Part shown: piece after piece, positions 32,670 through 45,199 of the stretch
How positions within the stretch are numbered: position 1 is the first letter of the stretch
How the letters are laid out: every line of letters begins with the position of its first letter
Translations under genes and position numbers: made by a program
The notes under the pieces: generated by a model
The model's input: the letters and a program-made list of their open reading frames with translations, nothing else
Told to the model about the DNA's origin: nothing
The model's database searches: none
Assembly (NCBI GenBank): GCA_020465985.1
Contig: JAANYP010004454.1
Coordinates: forward strand, 27,827-91,826
Reading direction: 5' to 3'
DNA length: 64,000 bases
DNA from: Centrapalus pauciflorus
Taxonomy: Eukaryota; Streptophyta; Magnoliopsida; Asterales; Asteraceae

Positions 32670-35600
32670 CCTATTTTCTTTCATGTGCAGGGGATTACCA
32701 CAGGTCCAAATAAAAAATGGTTCGTCGACAGTGGATGCTCCAGGCACATGACAGGGGAAAGAAGTCTCCTTACAGACTTCAAGGGTGGGAATCGGGGATT
32801 TGTATCATTCGCGGGAAATAAAGGAGGAAACATCACGGGTACTGGAGTGGTCACTAATGGGGCGATCAAGTTGGATCAAGTTTATCACGTTGATAAACTG
32901 GTTCACAATCTCATTAGTGTATCTCAAATCTGTGACAAGAAGAATTCAGTGCTGTTCACTGACACTGAAGCGTTAGTGCTAAAACCGGGGTTCAAGATTC
33001 CTGAAGAGTGGATATTAATGCGGGCACCAAGGTGGAATGACTTGTACATGCTCGATATGAACAAGCAGGAATCTTCGATGGGTCCGATCTGCTTACTGTC
33101 TAAAGCTTCGGAGACTGAATCAGTTTTGTGGCACAGACGCATGGCACACTAGCACCTAAGAAAAATGAACTATATAACGAAAAATGGGTTGGTGCAAGGT
33201 GTGCCTATGAAGAGTTTTCAGTTCGAGGACCAGTGTCTAACATGCAAGAAGGGCAAACAACATAAGAAGGCACACAAGTCCAAGACTCAGAATACCATAA
33301 CCTCTACATTCGATTTGTTGCATATGGATCTCTTCGGACCAATCAACAAAAGGAGTATAGGAGGTAGTTGGTATTTTTTAGTTATCACTGACGATTACTC
33401 ACGATTCTCTTGGGTTTTCTTACTAGGTACAAAGGACGAGACGGCTTCAACGCTCATCAGGTTCTTAGACCAAGTGGAGAATTCCTATGGAACACGGGTT
33501 AAAAGGCTTCGTAGTGATAATGGAACAGAAATTAAAAACACTGTAATTGGTGTATATTGCCTCTCAAAGGGCATAGTGCATCAATTTAGTGCACCGTATG
33601 AGCCTCAACAAAATGGGGTGGCCGAACGAAAGAACAGGACATTGATTGAGGCAGCTAGGACTATGCTTTCGTATTCAAAGCTTCCTACCATGTTTTGGGG
33701 GGAGGCAGTGAATACCGCATGTCATGTTTTAAACCGGGTCCTAACTATCAAATCTTTGAACAAAACCTGTTATGAAATTTTGAATAAACGGCCACCTAAT
33801 TTAACTGGCTTCGAACCGTTTGGGGTACCATGTACTTTATTGCGAACAAATCATCAACCTAAGTTTGGTGAAAAGGCTGACGAAGGATATTTCCTTGGTT
33901 ATGTGCCGAACTCACCAAACAAACGGGTTTTTAACAAAACGAATGGTACAGTAGAGATTGTGTATAACATTGAAGTCACAAGTTATACACATGAACCCCA
34001 AACAGGTCCGCAATGGATATTTGACTATGATAAATTGTTTGAGTCATTTAACATTTCTTTGGATGAAAATGCAGGTACGATCGAAAAGGACATGGCGACG
34101 TTGAATCTGGATGACGAAGGTCATAACTTTCCGAGGACTACATTTCAATCCACATCCGAGTCTACTTCGACTGAATATGGATCTCCAGAAGTCACTGATC
34201 CAGAAGCACCTTCAACTGAGAATCAGACTCAGACAACAAATTCCAACTCTGAGGAAAATGTCCACGAGGAGGAAAATGTGGAATCTGAGGATGTTCCGGC
34301 ATTAGGTAAAATAGGATCTAACTTAGGAGATAATCTGAGAGTTGACGAGATAGAGACATCCAGGATCAACAAGAATCATCCTATAGAAAGCATCATAGGA
34401 AATCTTAATGAGGGTGTGAGAAGTAGGAGTAGTTTGAATAACAACACTGTGTTGTTGTCGATGATAAATGACTCCGAGGCCTTTCATACCTGCCTCTATT
34501 CTTGTTTTATCTCGCAAGTAGACCGAAAAATGTGTAAATGGCACTAAAGGATAACTCCTGGGTTGAAGCGATGCAGGAAATTGCCATAGGAACCAAATGG
34601 GTTTTTAAGTGCAAAAGAGACGATCGGGGTATAGTCACTCGCAACAAGGCTAGGTTAGTTGTAAAGGGTTTCAACCAAGAGGAGGGAATCGATTACAATG
34701 AGGTGTTTGCGCCAGTAGCAAGGCTGAAAGCCATTAGGTTGTTTCTGGCTTTTGCTTCCTTCAAGGGCTTTAAGGTATATCAACTAGATGTTAAGAGTGC
34801 TTTCCTCTATGGAAAAGTGAAGGAGCTGGTGTATGTAGAACAGCCGCCCGGGTTTACAGATCCAAAAATCCAGATAGAGTATATCGATTAGATAAGGCTC
34901 TGTATGGATTGCATCAAGCACCTAGGGCGTGGTATGAGACTTTATCCAACCATCTGTTAGAGAACTGGTTTGAAAGGGGTAGGATAGATAGTACGCTGTT
35001 CGTTAAGAGAAAGGGAGAACACTTCATCTTGGTACAAGTGTACGTCGATGATATCATCTTTGGATCATCAGACGAACAAATGTGCAAGGATTTTGAGAAG
35101 GTGATGAAGTCAAAATTCGAGATGAGTGCTATGGGTGAGTTAAATTTCTTGTTGGGGTTGCAAGTTGACCAGAAGAAGGAAGGAATGTTTATCCATTAGA
35201 AGAAGTATGTCTACGACATATTAGAACGCTTCGGGATGGAAGGGACGAAACTGACAGCTCATTTCAGCACACCGATTCAAGTGAATCATAATCTCGGACC
35301 GGGTACTGAAAGTGATACGGATGTGGATCCGACGTTATATCGGGCCATGATTGGGTCACTTATGTATTTAACTGCTTCAAGACCTGACATCATGTTTGTT
35401 GTGTGTATTTGTGCTAGGTTTCAAGCTAATCCGAAGGATATGCACATGAAAGCTGTGAAGCGGATTCTACGATACCTCAAGTCGAAACCGAAGCTGGGAC
35501 TTTGGTATCACGCGGAGGGAGATCTAGAGTTGGTGGCGTTCACGGATTCTGACTACGGACGATGCAGCTTGACGCGCAAGTCAACAACTGGAGGTTGTCA

Positions 35601-35997
35601 ATTTCTAGGAGGGAGACTGGTTTCCTGGCAATGCAAGAAACAGACGTCGATAGCCGTGTCAACGTGCGAGGCCGAGTATGTTGCTGCTGGTAGTTGCTGC
35701 TCACAAGTTTTGTGGATACAACAACAATTGCAGGATTACGGTTTGGCTTACACTCAAACTCCCATTAGGATAGATAACCAATCTACAATTGCTATGACTA
35801 ATAATCCAGTTAAACACAATAAAACAAAGCACATAGACATAAGGCATCATTTTATTCGTGATTGTGCTGAAAAGAACTTAATCAAATTGGTAAAAGTGGC
35901 AACGGACGATAATAATGCTGATTTATTTACCAAAGCTTTTGATAAGTCACGGTTTGAATATTTGATTCAACTAAATGGAATACGCAACCCAGAGTAA
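32670..35997 (+). pseudogene. Sirevirus #2 pol (protease, integrase, RT, RNase H)
   Basis: Protease shows WFVDSGCSRHMTG near 32718. A TAG at 33150 follows the pre-integrase HRRMAH. Integrase (33165-34547) keeps the zinc motif end CLTCKKGKQHKK and the catalytic Asp in ITDDYSRFSW, Asp in RSDNGTE and Glu in GVAERKNRT. Near 34547 the frame shifts, and about 30 RT residues between AMQE and IGTKWVF are missing. RT then shows ARLVVKGFNQEEGIDYNEVF and DVKSAFLYG, a shift near 34885, and YVDD in QVYVDDIIFGS. A TAG at 35197 stands where Gln is expected. RNase H keeps FTDSDYGR, CEAEYVAA and DNQSTIA and ends at TAA 35995. The order is diagnostic of Ty1/copia. Confidence 0.92.
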
Positions 35998-36558
35998 GTT
36001 GACCTTAGTAGAATTTTTATTTCTGTTTTTAGCTGTAGTCTTTCTTTCTTTTTATAGTATGTTTGCTAAATTAGGATAGTTTCTATAGTTAGTAGGTTAG
36101 ATTATTTTCTTGCTATTTCTTATGAAAAACAAAAAAAAAGGAGAGAAAACCATAAAAAATTCAAAAAAAGAGAATATCAGAAAAAGAGTTAAGTCTTAGA
36201 TACATAGGTTCAAAGTGACGAAAATTAGCACAGTCGTTACAAACTCTAAGTGTTTAGACTTTCACACATAATGCACCTAAAATTCTAAGTGTTATACTTT
36301 ATTTTAGTTTGATGTGTTGGTAGGCATAATACATATAGGGAGTCCCAAGGCTAATAAAATATTCAAGAAAAAGTCAAACGTGTCACTAACTTAGATGTAT
36401 GACCAATCGGTCTTAATTTTTATGTACAAGACATTCAAACTTTGAGTCTAAATGAGGTATGCAAACTTTCTGGGGATGTATAGCAACATCAAATACATCT
36501 TAAAATGGAAAGCATAGAAAAATCATAAGGAATTGAGAGTCAAAAACATGTAACTCTG

Positions 36559-36720
36559 TTGTACGTAAGTACAGACCTGTTGCCTCTGTTTTGATTCGGG
36601 TTAGCAAGATAAGTCGCTTTGTTGTACGTCGGTACAGACCTGTCACCGCTGTCTTGCTAGCTTTAAAAATAAACCTTAAGTCAAACTAAGACACTTTGTT
36701 GTATGAAAATACAGACATGT
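36559..36720 (+). repeat. Three 22-bp near-palindromic repeats, Sirevirus #2
   Basis: Copies at 36559-36580, 36622-36643 and 36699-36720. The first is the most regular (TTGTACGTAAGTACAGACC). The third has drifted (TTGTATGAAAATACAGACATG). Spacing is 63 and 77 bases. Confidence 0.85.
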
Positions 36721-38084
36721 GTCCGATGTTTGTCTTTTAAAAAAAGTTTGCAAATACCAACAACTTAGAATCATTGTCTGTATGCCTTGATCATAAAAGT
36801 ATGTCTATGTCTGAGTCACGTAAGATAATTTCATGATAAATAAAAATGCCAAGGGATATTCCGAAATGTAGCATGTTTAAAGGGGTAAATACCGACAATC
36901 GGCTAAATGGATATGTCACTCCAAACAATCAAAGGAATAAAAAATTCCTAAGTGTGAAAGTTTAAGTACTGAAAGTGAGTATCTGACACCGCTATCTGAT
37001 TGAACCTTTCTTTGACTATGCTCATCAAAAATAATTTGTTAAGTGTTTAGCATAGGTTGTAAAATTTAATAAATATAGTTTAAGTCTAAGTTAAATTTTT
37101 GGTCAAAATTTTAAAATTTTGTTTTTACTTATTTTTAGTTTTTTTTATTTTATTTTATTTTACTTAGGAAAAAGGTCAAAAATTACTGAGGGTGCATTCA
37201 TAGTTGAATAAAATAAACATTGCGTGAAAATCTTGTGCTTAGGGTAAAAGATTTGGCATAGTTTATTCCGTTATACAATAAGGTTAAAAAGGTTGAAAAA
37301 GTTGAATTTATTTCAAAATTTTCAAAATTTTCAAAGTTTCAGGGGTTAATTCGAGTTTAACCTAAAATCGAATATGGACGGCCTCGAATCTGTCAGTAGA
37401 TTCGAAAGTGGCATTAGATTCGAAGGTTGGTGGTATAAATAGGTTAACAGTAATGTTCATTAATTCATCTGTTTTCGATTCTATTCCTCGAGTTTGTCTT
37501 TGGCGATTTCGAATCTATTGTCTCGAGTTTGTCGCTTTCAAGAAAACAACTATTTGTCGAGTTTCTGTCCGTGTGGGTTCGATACTACTCATAGATCTAG
37601 GTATAATCAAGTGTTTTGTACAAGATTTAAGTAGTATTATACTCCATTTAAGCCAAAATCATTAGATTTTGAAGTTTTATTGGTAGAAAGTTGGTTTTTC
37701 AAAATTACAAACTTTTAACCGGTAAAAAGGCAAATTAATTACAAATATCATTGATTAGATCCTAGTAGGACTAATAGATGTGATTTTCTGAGTCCAAAAT
37801 GGTTAAAATCAAGGTTTTTAGTGATGATGGTGGCCGACTCCTTCGAGTCTGTTCATGGCCATATTCGAGTTTGTCAGTAAACTCGAATTGGTCATTAAAC
37901 TCGAATGGTACATCAAACTCGAAAATATGGTCATTCGAATCTGATTTTCGAGTTTGTAATTTTATTTGAATTATTTAATTTAAATTTTAATTTAATTTGT
38001 AGAAATTCATATGTGTTGGATTTTGTACTTACACAAGCTCAAAATAAAACAAATTTGAATTTAAACAAGTTTATTCATTTTTTA

Positions 38085-38116
38085 ATAATTCTAATATTTT
38101 ATTTGATATTCTGCAG
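38085..38116 (+). promoter_or_regulatory. Splice-acceptor-like site before Sirevirus #2 post-pol ORF
   Basis: A CTAAT branch-like motif and the T-rich tract TTTTATTTGATATTCTGCAG end at 38116, two bases before the ATG at 38119. This fits the plant 3' splice-site consensus well. Confidence 0.55.
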
Positions 38117-38118
38117 AC

Positions 38119-41106
38119 ATGGCGGATAGAGTATTTGTTCCGAAGCATAATATGGTCATTCCCCCGGACCATGCTATCCCCGAAGCACAGGCTTTCCCCC
38201 AGATGGTGGATTTCCTGGTGGAGTCCAGGATCTCGTTCGCACTATCGCACAATATCCAAATCGTTATTCCCTATGTGCGACAATTCTATGAACACTTGCA
38301 AGTCGTTTGCACTGTCACTCCGACAGTTCTTAGGGCAAGAATTGCTGGTAAGCTGTTGGTATTTTCTGCTGATATGCTGCGCCAAGTTCTGCAGCTGGAA
38401 ACTCAGGAGCAAGAGAATGGGCCTATAGATTTCCCATTAAGTATTAGGCAGGCTGCCTTTGTAAGGATGGGATATAGTTTGGATGTTACTAAGATATCCT
38501 ATATGAAGAGTTGGCTCATTGGCCAATGGCGATATCTGGCGCACGTATTCATGGTATGCTTCGCGGCGAAGAAAGCGTGATTTGATTATATAGTATCGAA
38601 GATCCAATCAGGGATAATCGCATTGGTCTATAATCAGAAGTTTAGCTTTTCAGAGATGTTCTTCTCGGAGTTCATTCATCAGATAACGGCTCCGGAGAGG
38701 GAAAGATTTCTTCTTTCTCCACGTTTTGTCATGATGCTCATCAGGCATTTTCTGCCAAATCTGCCGCAGCTGAACGACATTCAGAGCGTTGAAGTTATTG
38801 ATAAAAGAATTTTTGCTGATTGCTCCGCTCACCGAGGAAGGTTAGCTGTCCCTATAGAGACACCTTTATTTGGAGCTGTAATTGACCCAAACTTTGTAGC
38901 GCCTCCAGATGCCAACTGGGCAGGGGCGGTGGAAGTTCAGCAACGACAGCCACAGCAACAGCGTCAACAACAAAGGCCTCAGCAGCAAAGAAGACGTCAA
39001 AGACCCTCAGCAAGTCAAATACAGGCAGATAGGCCTTCTGCTAGTCAAGTTCAACAGCCACAAGAGGCTGGTCCTTCGACTGCACCACAGGTATCTGTTC
39101 CGACAACTGATCAGACATATCAAACGCTGCAAGAGATTTGGGAAGTGGGTCCCAATGCAAATGAAGAAATTACGGCCGAGCTAATTGGAGATTTATTGGA
39201 ACCACCGGAGGGAGAAGTTGACATTTTTAGACAAATCGATGAATATCAACCTCAGCCAGCAGGTGATGACAAGTCCTCTTCAGCCACAGAATCTGAGGAT
39301 ATGGAGTAAATAGAAATGGAGAAAGAACCAGAAGATCTGTCCGTCCACATACGGACTTATGGATCGAGATTAGTGGTAATAAATGAAGAAGCTTCGAGGA
39401 GAAGAGAATCAAGGGAGTCTCATGACTCTGATTTTGAGGAAGAAGACGTTGCCCCGTTGATTACAAGGCAAAGGGCAAAACGTCATCGCTTTATGCAGGG
39501 AGCTACCTCGGCATCTGCTGCACAGCCAGAAATACCTCCACCTTCACCCGCACAATCTTCCATTCCACCACCATCACCACCTGTTGAACCGTACATTCCA
39601 TCCCCAATCATTCCAACCCCCATCCAATCCATTCCATCAACTTCATCCGCGTTGATTGATAATCAACGGTTTTCTAAGTTGAAGAGCCGAGTCGACTTCC
39701 AGCAAATTCAAATCTTTGGCCTAACAACGGCTATCGGTGAAATACAAAAGCATAATGCTAAAATAGACATCGAGAATGCCGAGCTGAAGAAGGTTGTGGG
39801 CAAGGTTCAGGAAGAGAACTTGGAGCTGAAAACATTTGTTACTGATCAAGATGCTGAAATACGATCGATGCGCTCCCTGATTGAGCAATTACTGCAAAAT
39901 CTAAAGGCTCAGGGGGAGACAAGCTGCCGTGATCAAGAAGAGCCGCCCAGGGATGAAGATAATGACGGCAATTATCCCAGCACGCAAAGACATAATGAGC
40001 CAGTAGATTTTTATACTGCTCAGGATGCTGAGACTCAGGGGGAGCCAGGTCAATCGGGAGCTGTAGGAGGTGAAGCCAGTTCCTCCAAAGCCACAGAGTC
40101 AGAGATAAATGAAATGATCGAAGTGCTAATGGATATCGATGACGACCCTATGTATCTTGGCTTTGATTTTGAGGACGAAATGGAGGAGTTAGAAGAAGGT
40201 GAATTTGTGTCGGAAGAAGTAGCAGATTGGAAATCTGATGATGAAGATGATGAAGCAAATGAGATCACTGTTCAGCAAAACCCCATCACAGATACTAACA
40301 TAATGGAAGGAAATCATATGATTGACATAGAAGTGGTAAACACTGCTTTAAATGTAGAATCAACAAGTGAAGAACCTGCTAGAGAACTTACCAATGAAGA
40401 GAAAAGAAAACTATGGTTTAGGGCAGAGAAAAGAGAGTTGGAGCTGAAAAAGAAGATACGTGTGCCGGGTACTGGAGAGCTTTCATGAAGTATATTGAGC
40501 TGGTTCTTTGATCGGGAATTGCAGCTATTCATTATCAAAAGAAAAGATGGTCTCCAGTATCTCAGAAAAACTCTGAAAGTATTGAACTCCTTGCCAAAGA
40601 TTGAAATAAAGGCGTTAGCGTGGAAGGAGCTAATCAACATCAGCAACGACCCTTACGCTGAAATAATTCCAAAGATCATAAGAAAAGAAGGGAGGTCTAG
40701 GAAGTTCGAACGGCTCAATCCAAAGGTAGGTAAACGAGAAATGGACCATACTCGAATTGATCCACTAACTGGGTGCCCATGGATGAAAATACAATATAGA
40801 CTAGTTAGATGTCTGAGAAAGATTCCTCTCAAGCCAATGGCACAGGACGTCATGAAAAATCTAAATTGGTGGTATGTGGAAAGTGACACAGGAGAAGCTG
40901 TGATGGAGGACTTCGAAGAAAAAGTGATTCTTAGAGTCTACGATCCCCTTCACCTTGTAAACTTTTCTAAAGATGACCTTCAAGTGCTACATGCTCATAG
41001 AATATCAAGCGACGCTCATATGGATAGTGAGAATAGGAAATATGAAAATGTAGTTAAAGTGTGTATCGAGAAAGGTTTGTATGCTGGCAGCGGTTTAAAT
41101 AAATAA
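38119..41106 (+). pseudogene. Sirevirus #2 post-pol (env-like) ORF, 995 codons with three stops
   Basis: A single frame runs from ATG 38119 to TAA 41104, broken only by TGA at 38578, TAA at 39307 and TGA at 40486. The N-terminal domain (about codons 1-250) has NMVIPPDHAIPEAQ, RISFALSHN, VRQFYEHLQ and FVRMGYSLDVTKISY. A Gln/Arg-rich stretch (codons about 272-318) and a Pro-rich stretch (about 468-510) follow. A coiled coil lies at about 515-598 (IGEIQKHNAKIDIENAELKK). Next come an acidic block with LEEGEFVSEE (about 690) and a C-terminal domain with SWFFDRELQLFIIKRKDGLQY and VYDPLHLVNFS (about 795-995). No signal peptide or membrane helix is visible. Such ORFs in Sireviruses are called env-like from position; the actual role is unknown. 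Confidence 0.88.
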
Positions 41107-41149
41107 ATAAAGTTCTTAATCAAATGTGTAAATTGTTAGAAGCTATCTT

Positions 41150-41161
41150 CAAGGGGGAGTC
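41150..41161 (+). other. Sirevirus #2 polypurine tract
   Basis: CAAGGGGGAGTC sits immediately before the 3' LTR. Confidence 0.85.
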
Positions 41162-41826
41162 TGTTGGTACATCCTGTGTGACGATAGCAGTCTAAGTGGT
41201 TTAGCATTTTGGTTTAAGTAATACTGCAAAGCATTGAATATTAACGAGTATTTGATATAAGTGTTTATATATGTTTGATAGTTATTGATTGTATGGTTGA
41301 ACTTGATGTAATGAATTACAGGAAGTTCAAACATAAAGATCAAAGATAAAATCAAACATAAGTTAAAAACATAAGTTTCAAATATAGGTTTAATATGTGA
41401 AAGTCGAATTTAGATTAAATTCGAATTCACAAAGTATAGGATTCGAATCTATAGTAGATTCGAATGTAATCCATTAGGCAGATTCGAGAATGTCAAGGGG
41501 ACAAACTCGAATGGGCCTTGGGCCTGATTCGAGTTTGGCCCATGACAAACTCGAATGGTCATCTATAATTAGGGATAGACTCGAATTATTAGCAGACTTT
41601 TGCAGATTTCGTGAGAGTGATTAGCAAAAGGCGATCTCGAGTTTATTAGCTTTGTGAGTGTTCTTTTGGAGAGAATCAGTTCGTAGGTGCGTTCGTGTTC
41701 GTCCGTACAGCGTGTTGATAGTCTCCGTGTTCCAAGTGAGAGTTGTTTCCGTCAACCCGTTAACGAGGATTCCGCACTCGTTGACGGTCTCGTGTCTAGA
41801 TAGATCCGTAGTGTGTAGACCTTACA
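41162..41826 (+). repeat. Sirevirus #2 3' LTR (665 bp)
   Basis: It begins TGTTGGTACATCC and ends GACCTTACA. It holds a perfect inverted repeat with 10-base arms ATTCGAATCT and AGATTCGAAT (41441-41465). Confidence 0.93.
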
Positions 41827-42727
41827 TTGATGTTTTATTACACTGATTTAACAGATCCCTTGTGGTGTTGTTTAACACACAGTGGGGTACTTTATGATTC
41901 CAGTTGAAAACCCGAAGAGAAATTATATTAATTGAAGTTAATAAACGCTCCCACTCTGAGTACTTAGGATTGTATATGTCTCGTTTTATTTATTGTTAGA
42001 TGTTCTTCATTGGGGCATACTAATTCATTTCGTTTGGCATACTACTAACTGGCATTGGTGTTAGTGCACGTTGTTGGTTGTTGCATGTCCGTATTCTTTG
42101 TTGTGCATAATCTGATGGGCTTGCGAGCCATAATTTGTAAATCGATGCTATTGTGGCTATATGACCTGGAGTTGATCCCTCTGAGGTCCCGGTGGGCAGG
42201 TGTAGCATCCCCGATGGTAATTATCGCCTCGATTGAATGTGTGATTCCTTGCAATGGCACGATGGAGCTGCGGCTCGTTTACGTACTTTGTGTACGAAGA
42301 GAGTATACGACGTTTGTTGCTGGTGTTACTCTTGTGTGCTACAAAAATATCTGTAGGATGTATAATCGTTGTACTCACTAAGCTTTGCTTACCCCGTACT
42401 TGCTCACATTTTTACAGGCTAAGGGAAATCCACTGTCGTACCTTCTAGTTAGGTCAACTTTTGAAGTCTTGGAAGATTATTTACTACTCAATCAGTAATT
42501 GAAATATCGGCCCAATGTGGTAATATTTGGGATGTTGTAATAATTTATTGAGTGTGTAGACTTACACTGGAACCTTGTAGCATCGTAGGGTGTCTAACAC
42601 TTTTACTTTATTTATGTATTTTAATATCCCGTATTGTACTATGTATTCAGATCGTGTGATGTATTATGAGTTGTATGGAATTAATCCTGGGTGTTATGAT
42701 TGTGGTTATTGTGGCAAGGGTGTCACA
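41827..42727 (+). repeat. Gypsy B 5' LTR, second part
   Basis: It continues the LTR interrupted at 28466; the first five bases are the likely duplicated target. It includes ACTCACTAAGCTTTGCTTAC near 42374, shared with gypsy A near 5246. An acceptor-like CATTTTTACAG ends at 42417. It ends GGGTGTCACA at 42727. Open frames here (42055-42448) are not supported as genes. Confidence 0.8.
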
Positions 42728-42732
42728 GCGAA

Positions 42733-42745
42733 TGGTATCAGAGCA
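42733..42745 (+). other. Gypsy B primer binding site (initiator Met tRNA)
   Basis: TGGTATCAGAGCA lies five bases after the LTR end. Confidence 0.9.
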
Positions 42746-42946
42746 GTAATTTGAGATTCAAGTGTCCATGAGGTCTTGGTCTCAAACATAGGTGATGATA
42801 TGTAGTGATTTTTAAGTAATGATCTGAAATAAGATAAGTTATGATCTAGTAATTATACGAAATTGACATTCATACAGGACAATGGGTGGTGTCTTTAAAT
42901 AATTGACATACTTACTAAACAAGTTACATGTATTAAATTTCAGAAC

Positions 42947-43759
42947 ATGTCTCGAGAAGGAATGACACCACAAGAAACAAGGGAAATGTAGCTAGCCATG
43001 ATGGCTTAGCAAAACAAGATGATTCAAGAAAAATTTCAGGCTCGAGATGAGGCCGAAGCCAAGAGAAAGGAAGACAAGAGAAAGAATAAGGAAAAAGAGG
43101 GTAACAATGATGACAATCGAGAAGACAACACTGGGTCATCAAATAAACCCAAGGGTTGTCAATTCAAGGACTTTAAGGGAAATGGTTTGTTGGAATTCAA
43201 TGGATTGGGAGATGTTGTTGCCGCATTGGAATGGGTAACAGCCACCGAAAGGACTTTCTGAATCAGCGATTATGCTGAAAAGGACATGGTCCGATTTGCT
43301 ACCGCAATGTTCACTAAGGATGCGGTAATGTGGAGGAACTTGATGGTGAATTCGTTTACTCTTGAGAAGGTTTTCGTGATGACTTAGGCTGAGTTCGCTG
43401 AAGTATTTACTCAGCAATACTGCGCAGCCGATGAACGCCGAAGATTGGAAGCTAAGTTCATGACACTAATACAGGGGACTAAGACTGTTTCCCAGTATGC
43501 CGTAAAGTTTACGAGACTGAGTTTATTTGCGCCTGACCAAGTTGATACTGAGGAAAGAAAAGTGACCAGGTTTGAGGCTGGTCTTGACTTGGAGATCAGA
43601 AGAGTTACGAGTAATTTTTGCTATCCCACATTTGTTGGCTTACTAGAAGCTGCCAGAAATGTGGAACAGATTTTGACTATGTCGGGGTACACAATTCGGT
43701 CTGCTGCTGCTTCTGCAAATCCTACACAGCCGTCACCACCGAAATGCCAACGCGAGTAA
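42947..43759 (+). pseudogene. Gypsy B gag with several in-frame stops
   Basis: ATG 42947 follows TAAATTTCAG by three bases. One frame runs through the gag core to 43759 with stops TAG 42989, TAG 43007, TGA 43259, TAG 43385 and TAA 43757. Landmarks are MIQEKFQARDEAEAKRKEDK, CQFKDFKGNGLLEFNG, EVFTQQYCAADERRRLEAKF and RFEAGLDLEIRRVTSN. Comparison with gypsy A and B-prime suggests at least two of the TAG codons replaced Gln and the TGA replaced Arg. The same frame continues past 43759 into protease. Gag would form the particle; this copy cannot without readthrough of many stops. Confidence 0.88.
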
Positions 43760-45199
43760 GGATACTCGGGTTCTTCCCATTCATCACAGTACTCACCTCA
43801 GCAAACCTACCATCGATCTTCTGGGGGATCAAGCGGTGGTTCAGTCAACCGCTGGAATCATCCACAAAGGGCACCAGCTCGTGCTTTCCAAATGATAGAG
43901 GAAGAAGCCAAACAAAACCCTGAGGTGGTTACGAGCATGTTCATTGTTAATTCTATGCCTGCACGAGTTCTATTTGATTTGGTTGCCAATCGGTGTTTTG
44001 TGTCTACTGTATTAGCTCAACAACTATCCATGTCATTGTCTAAGTTATCTGCTGTACTTGACATTAAAAATGCTAGTAATACTCTAGTCAAAGTAGATCA
44101 TGTATATCATAACTGCACTTTAGTGATTGAAGATGTAGTCTTCACTCTTGACTTAATTCCGATAGAGTTCAGCGAGTTCGATGTAATTTTCTGAATGAAC
44201 TGATTGATAGAAAATGAAGGTCACATAATGTGTAAGAAGCAAATGATAAAGATAACTACACCGGAGGGGCGAGAGATATGTATGTATGGGGATAGGAGAA
44301 GCGGGGATTTGTGTTTACTGATAATTGCTAAGGCCCAAAAGCTAGTTGTTAAAGGTTGTGAGTCCTACTTGGCATATGCTATTGATGTCAAGGCTGAAAA
44401 GAAGATTGTGGCCGATGTGCCTGTTGTATCTGAGTTCCCGGATGTGTTTCCGGAAGACTTGTCTGGCGTGCCACCTGAAAGACAAGTGGAGTTCCTTATT
44501 GACTTGATCCATGGAGCTACTACGATAACTCATTCTCCGTATTGCCTTGCTCCTACCTAGATGCAAGAAATGATGAGACAACTTCAAGAGTTGTTAGACA
44601 AAGGCTTCATTCGACCGAATTCATCGCCATAGGGTGCCCCGGTATATTTGTGAAAAAAGAATGATGACACAATGAGAATGTGCATCGATTACCGTGAGCT
44701 GAACAAGTTAACCATCAAGAACAAGTATCTGTTGTATAGACCGATGTCAGACAAAGCAGTGATTGTATTTATTGATGACATTCTGGTCTACTCTAAGTTA
44801 GAACCAAGCATGCCACTCATTTAAGGGAGTTGTTGGAATTTTTAAGAAAGGAAAGGTTGTATGCCAAATTATAAAAATGTGAGTTTTGGCTGCAACAAAA
44901 TTAGTTTTTGGGACATGTAATTTCTGGAGTTGGGATTTCTGTGGATCCAGCTAAGGTAGAAGCTATAAGAAATTGGGAATCGCATTGTGCTGCTACAGAG
45001 ATAAGAAGTTTTCTTGCATTGGCATGATAATACAAGAGATTTATTAAGGATTTCTCAAAGATTGTAGTTCCTTTGACTGCATTAACGGAAAAGAATGTGT
45101 CGTTTGTGTGGAGGCCGAGCAACAAGATGCATTTGAGATTTTGAAGAAAACATTAAGCTAGCACCGATACTTGCCCTACCGGAGGAATATGAGGATTTC
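43760..45199 (+). pseudogene. Gypsy B protease and deleted RT
   Basis: The frame shared with gag reads RAPARAFQMIEEEA and FIVNSMPARVLFDL. The protease Asp-Ser/Thr-Gly triad is altered here to Asp-Leu-Val. TGA codons at 44192 and 44201 stand at IF-MN and N-L, where relatives have Gly and Trp. The pre-RT part FPDVFPEDLSGVPPERQVEF and the RT start MRMCIDYRELNKLTIKNKY are clear. Then about 75 residues are missing and the sequence resumes at RPMSDKAVIVFIDDILVYS (active site FIDD kept). Between 44800 and 45199 RT is heavily broken by stops and shifts. It is non-functional. Confidence 0.85.

Larger units (their letters stand above)
35998..38118 (+). other. Sirevirus #2 pol-to-ORF spacer (2.1 kb)
   Basis: No gene is seen. 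It contains three 22-bp near-palindromes (36559-36720) and the conserved GCTATCTGATTGAACCTT near 36995. TTCGA-type hairpins lie at 37390-37415 and 37862-37887. A strong splice-acceptor-like end is at 38116. GTAAGT at 35994-35999, overlapping the pol stop, resembles a splice donor. Large parts align with the spacers of elements #1 and #3. Confidence 0.75.
28467..41826 (+). mobile_element. Sirevirus-type Ty1/copia element #2, complete outline
   Basis: Both LTRs, primer site, leader, gag, pol, a 2.1-kb spacer, a post-pol ORF and a polypurine tract are all present in about 13.4 kb. It lies inside the 5' LTR of gypsy B. Flanks TTCAT (28462-28466) and TTGAT (41827-41831) look like a 5-bp duplication with one mutation. 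The LTRs (664 and 665 bp) differ at about 14 substitutions by eye, near 2%. All reading frames carry stops or shifts, so the copy is inactive. Length, Met primer, polypurine tract GGGGGAG and the extra ORF fit the Sirevirus genus. Confidence 0.92.

Noticed and set aside
35995..38119. Stop-codon readthrough from pol into the post-pol ORF, as in SIRE1
   Set aside because: A 2.1-kb spacer with many stops separates the pol stop from the ORF start.
38119..41106. Retroviral envelope glycoprotein
   Set aside because: No signal peptide, hydrophobic membrane span or cleavage site is visible; only the position after pol suggests the name.
42055..42448. Overlapping plus-strand frames up to 108 codons
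   Set aside because: They lie in the second part of the gypsy B LTR and show no recognisable domain.
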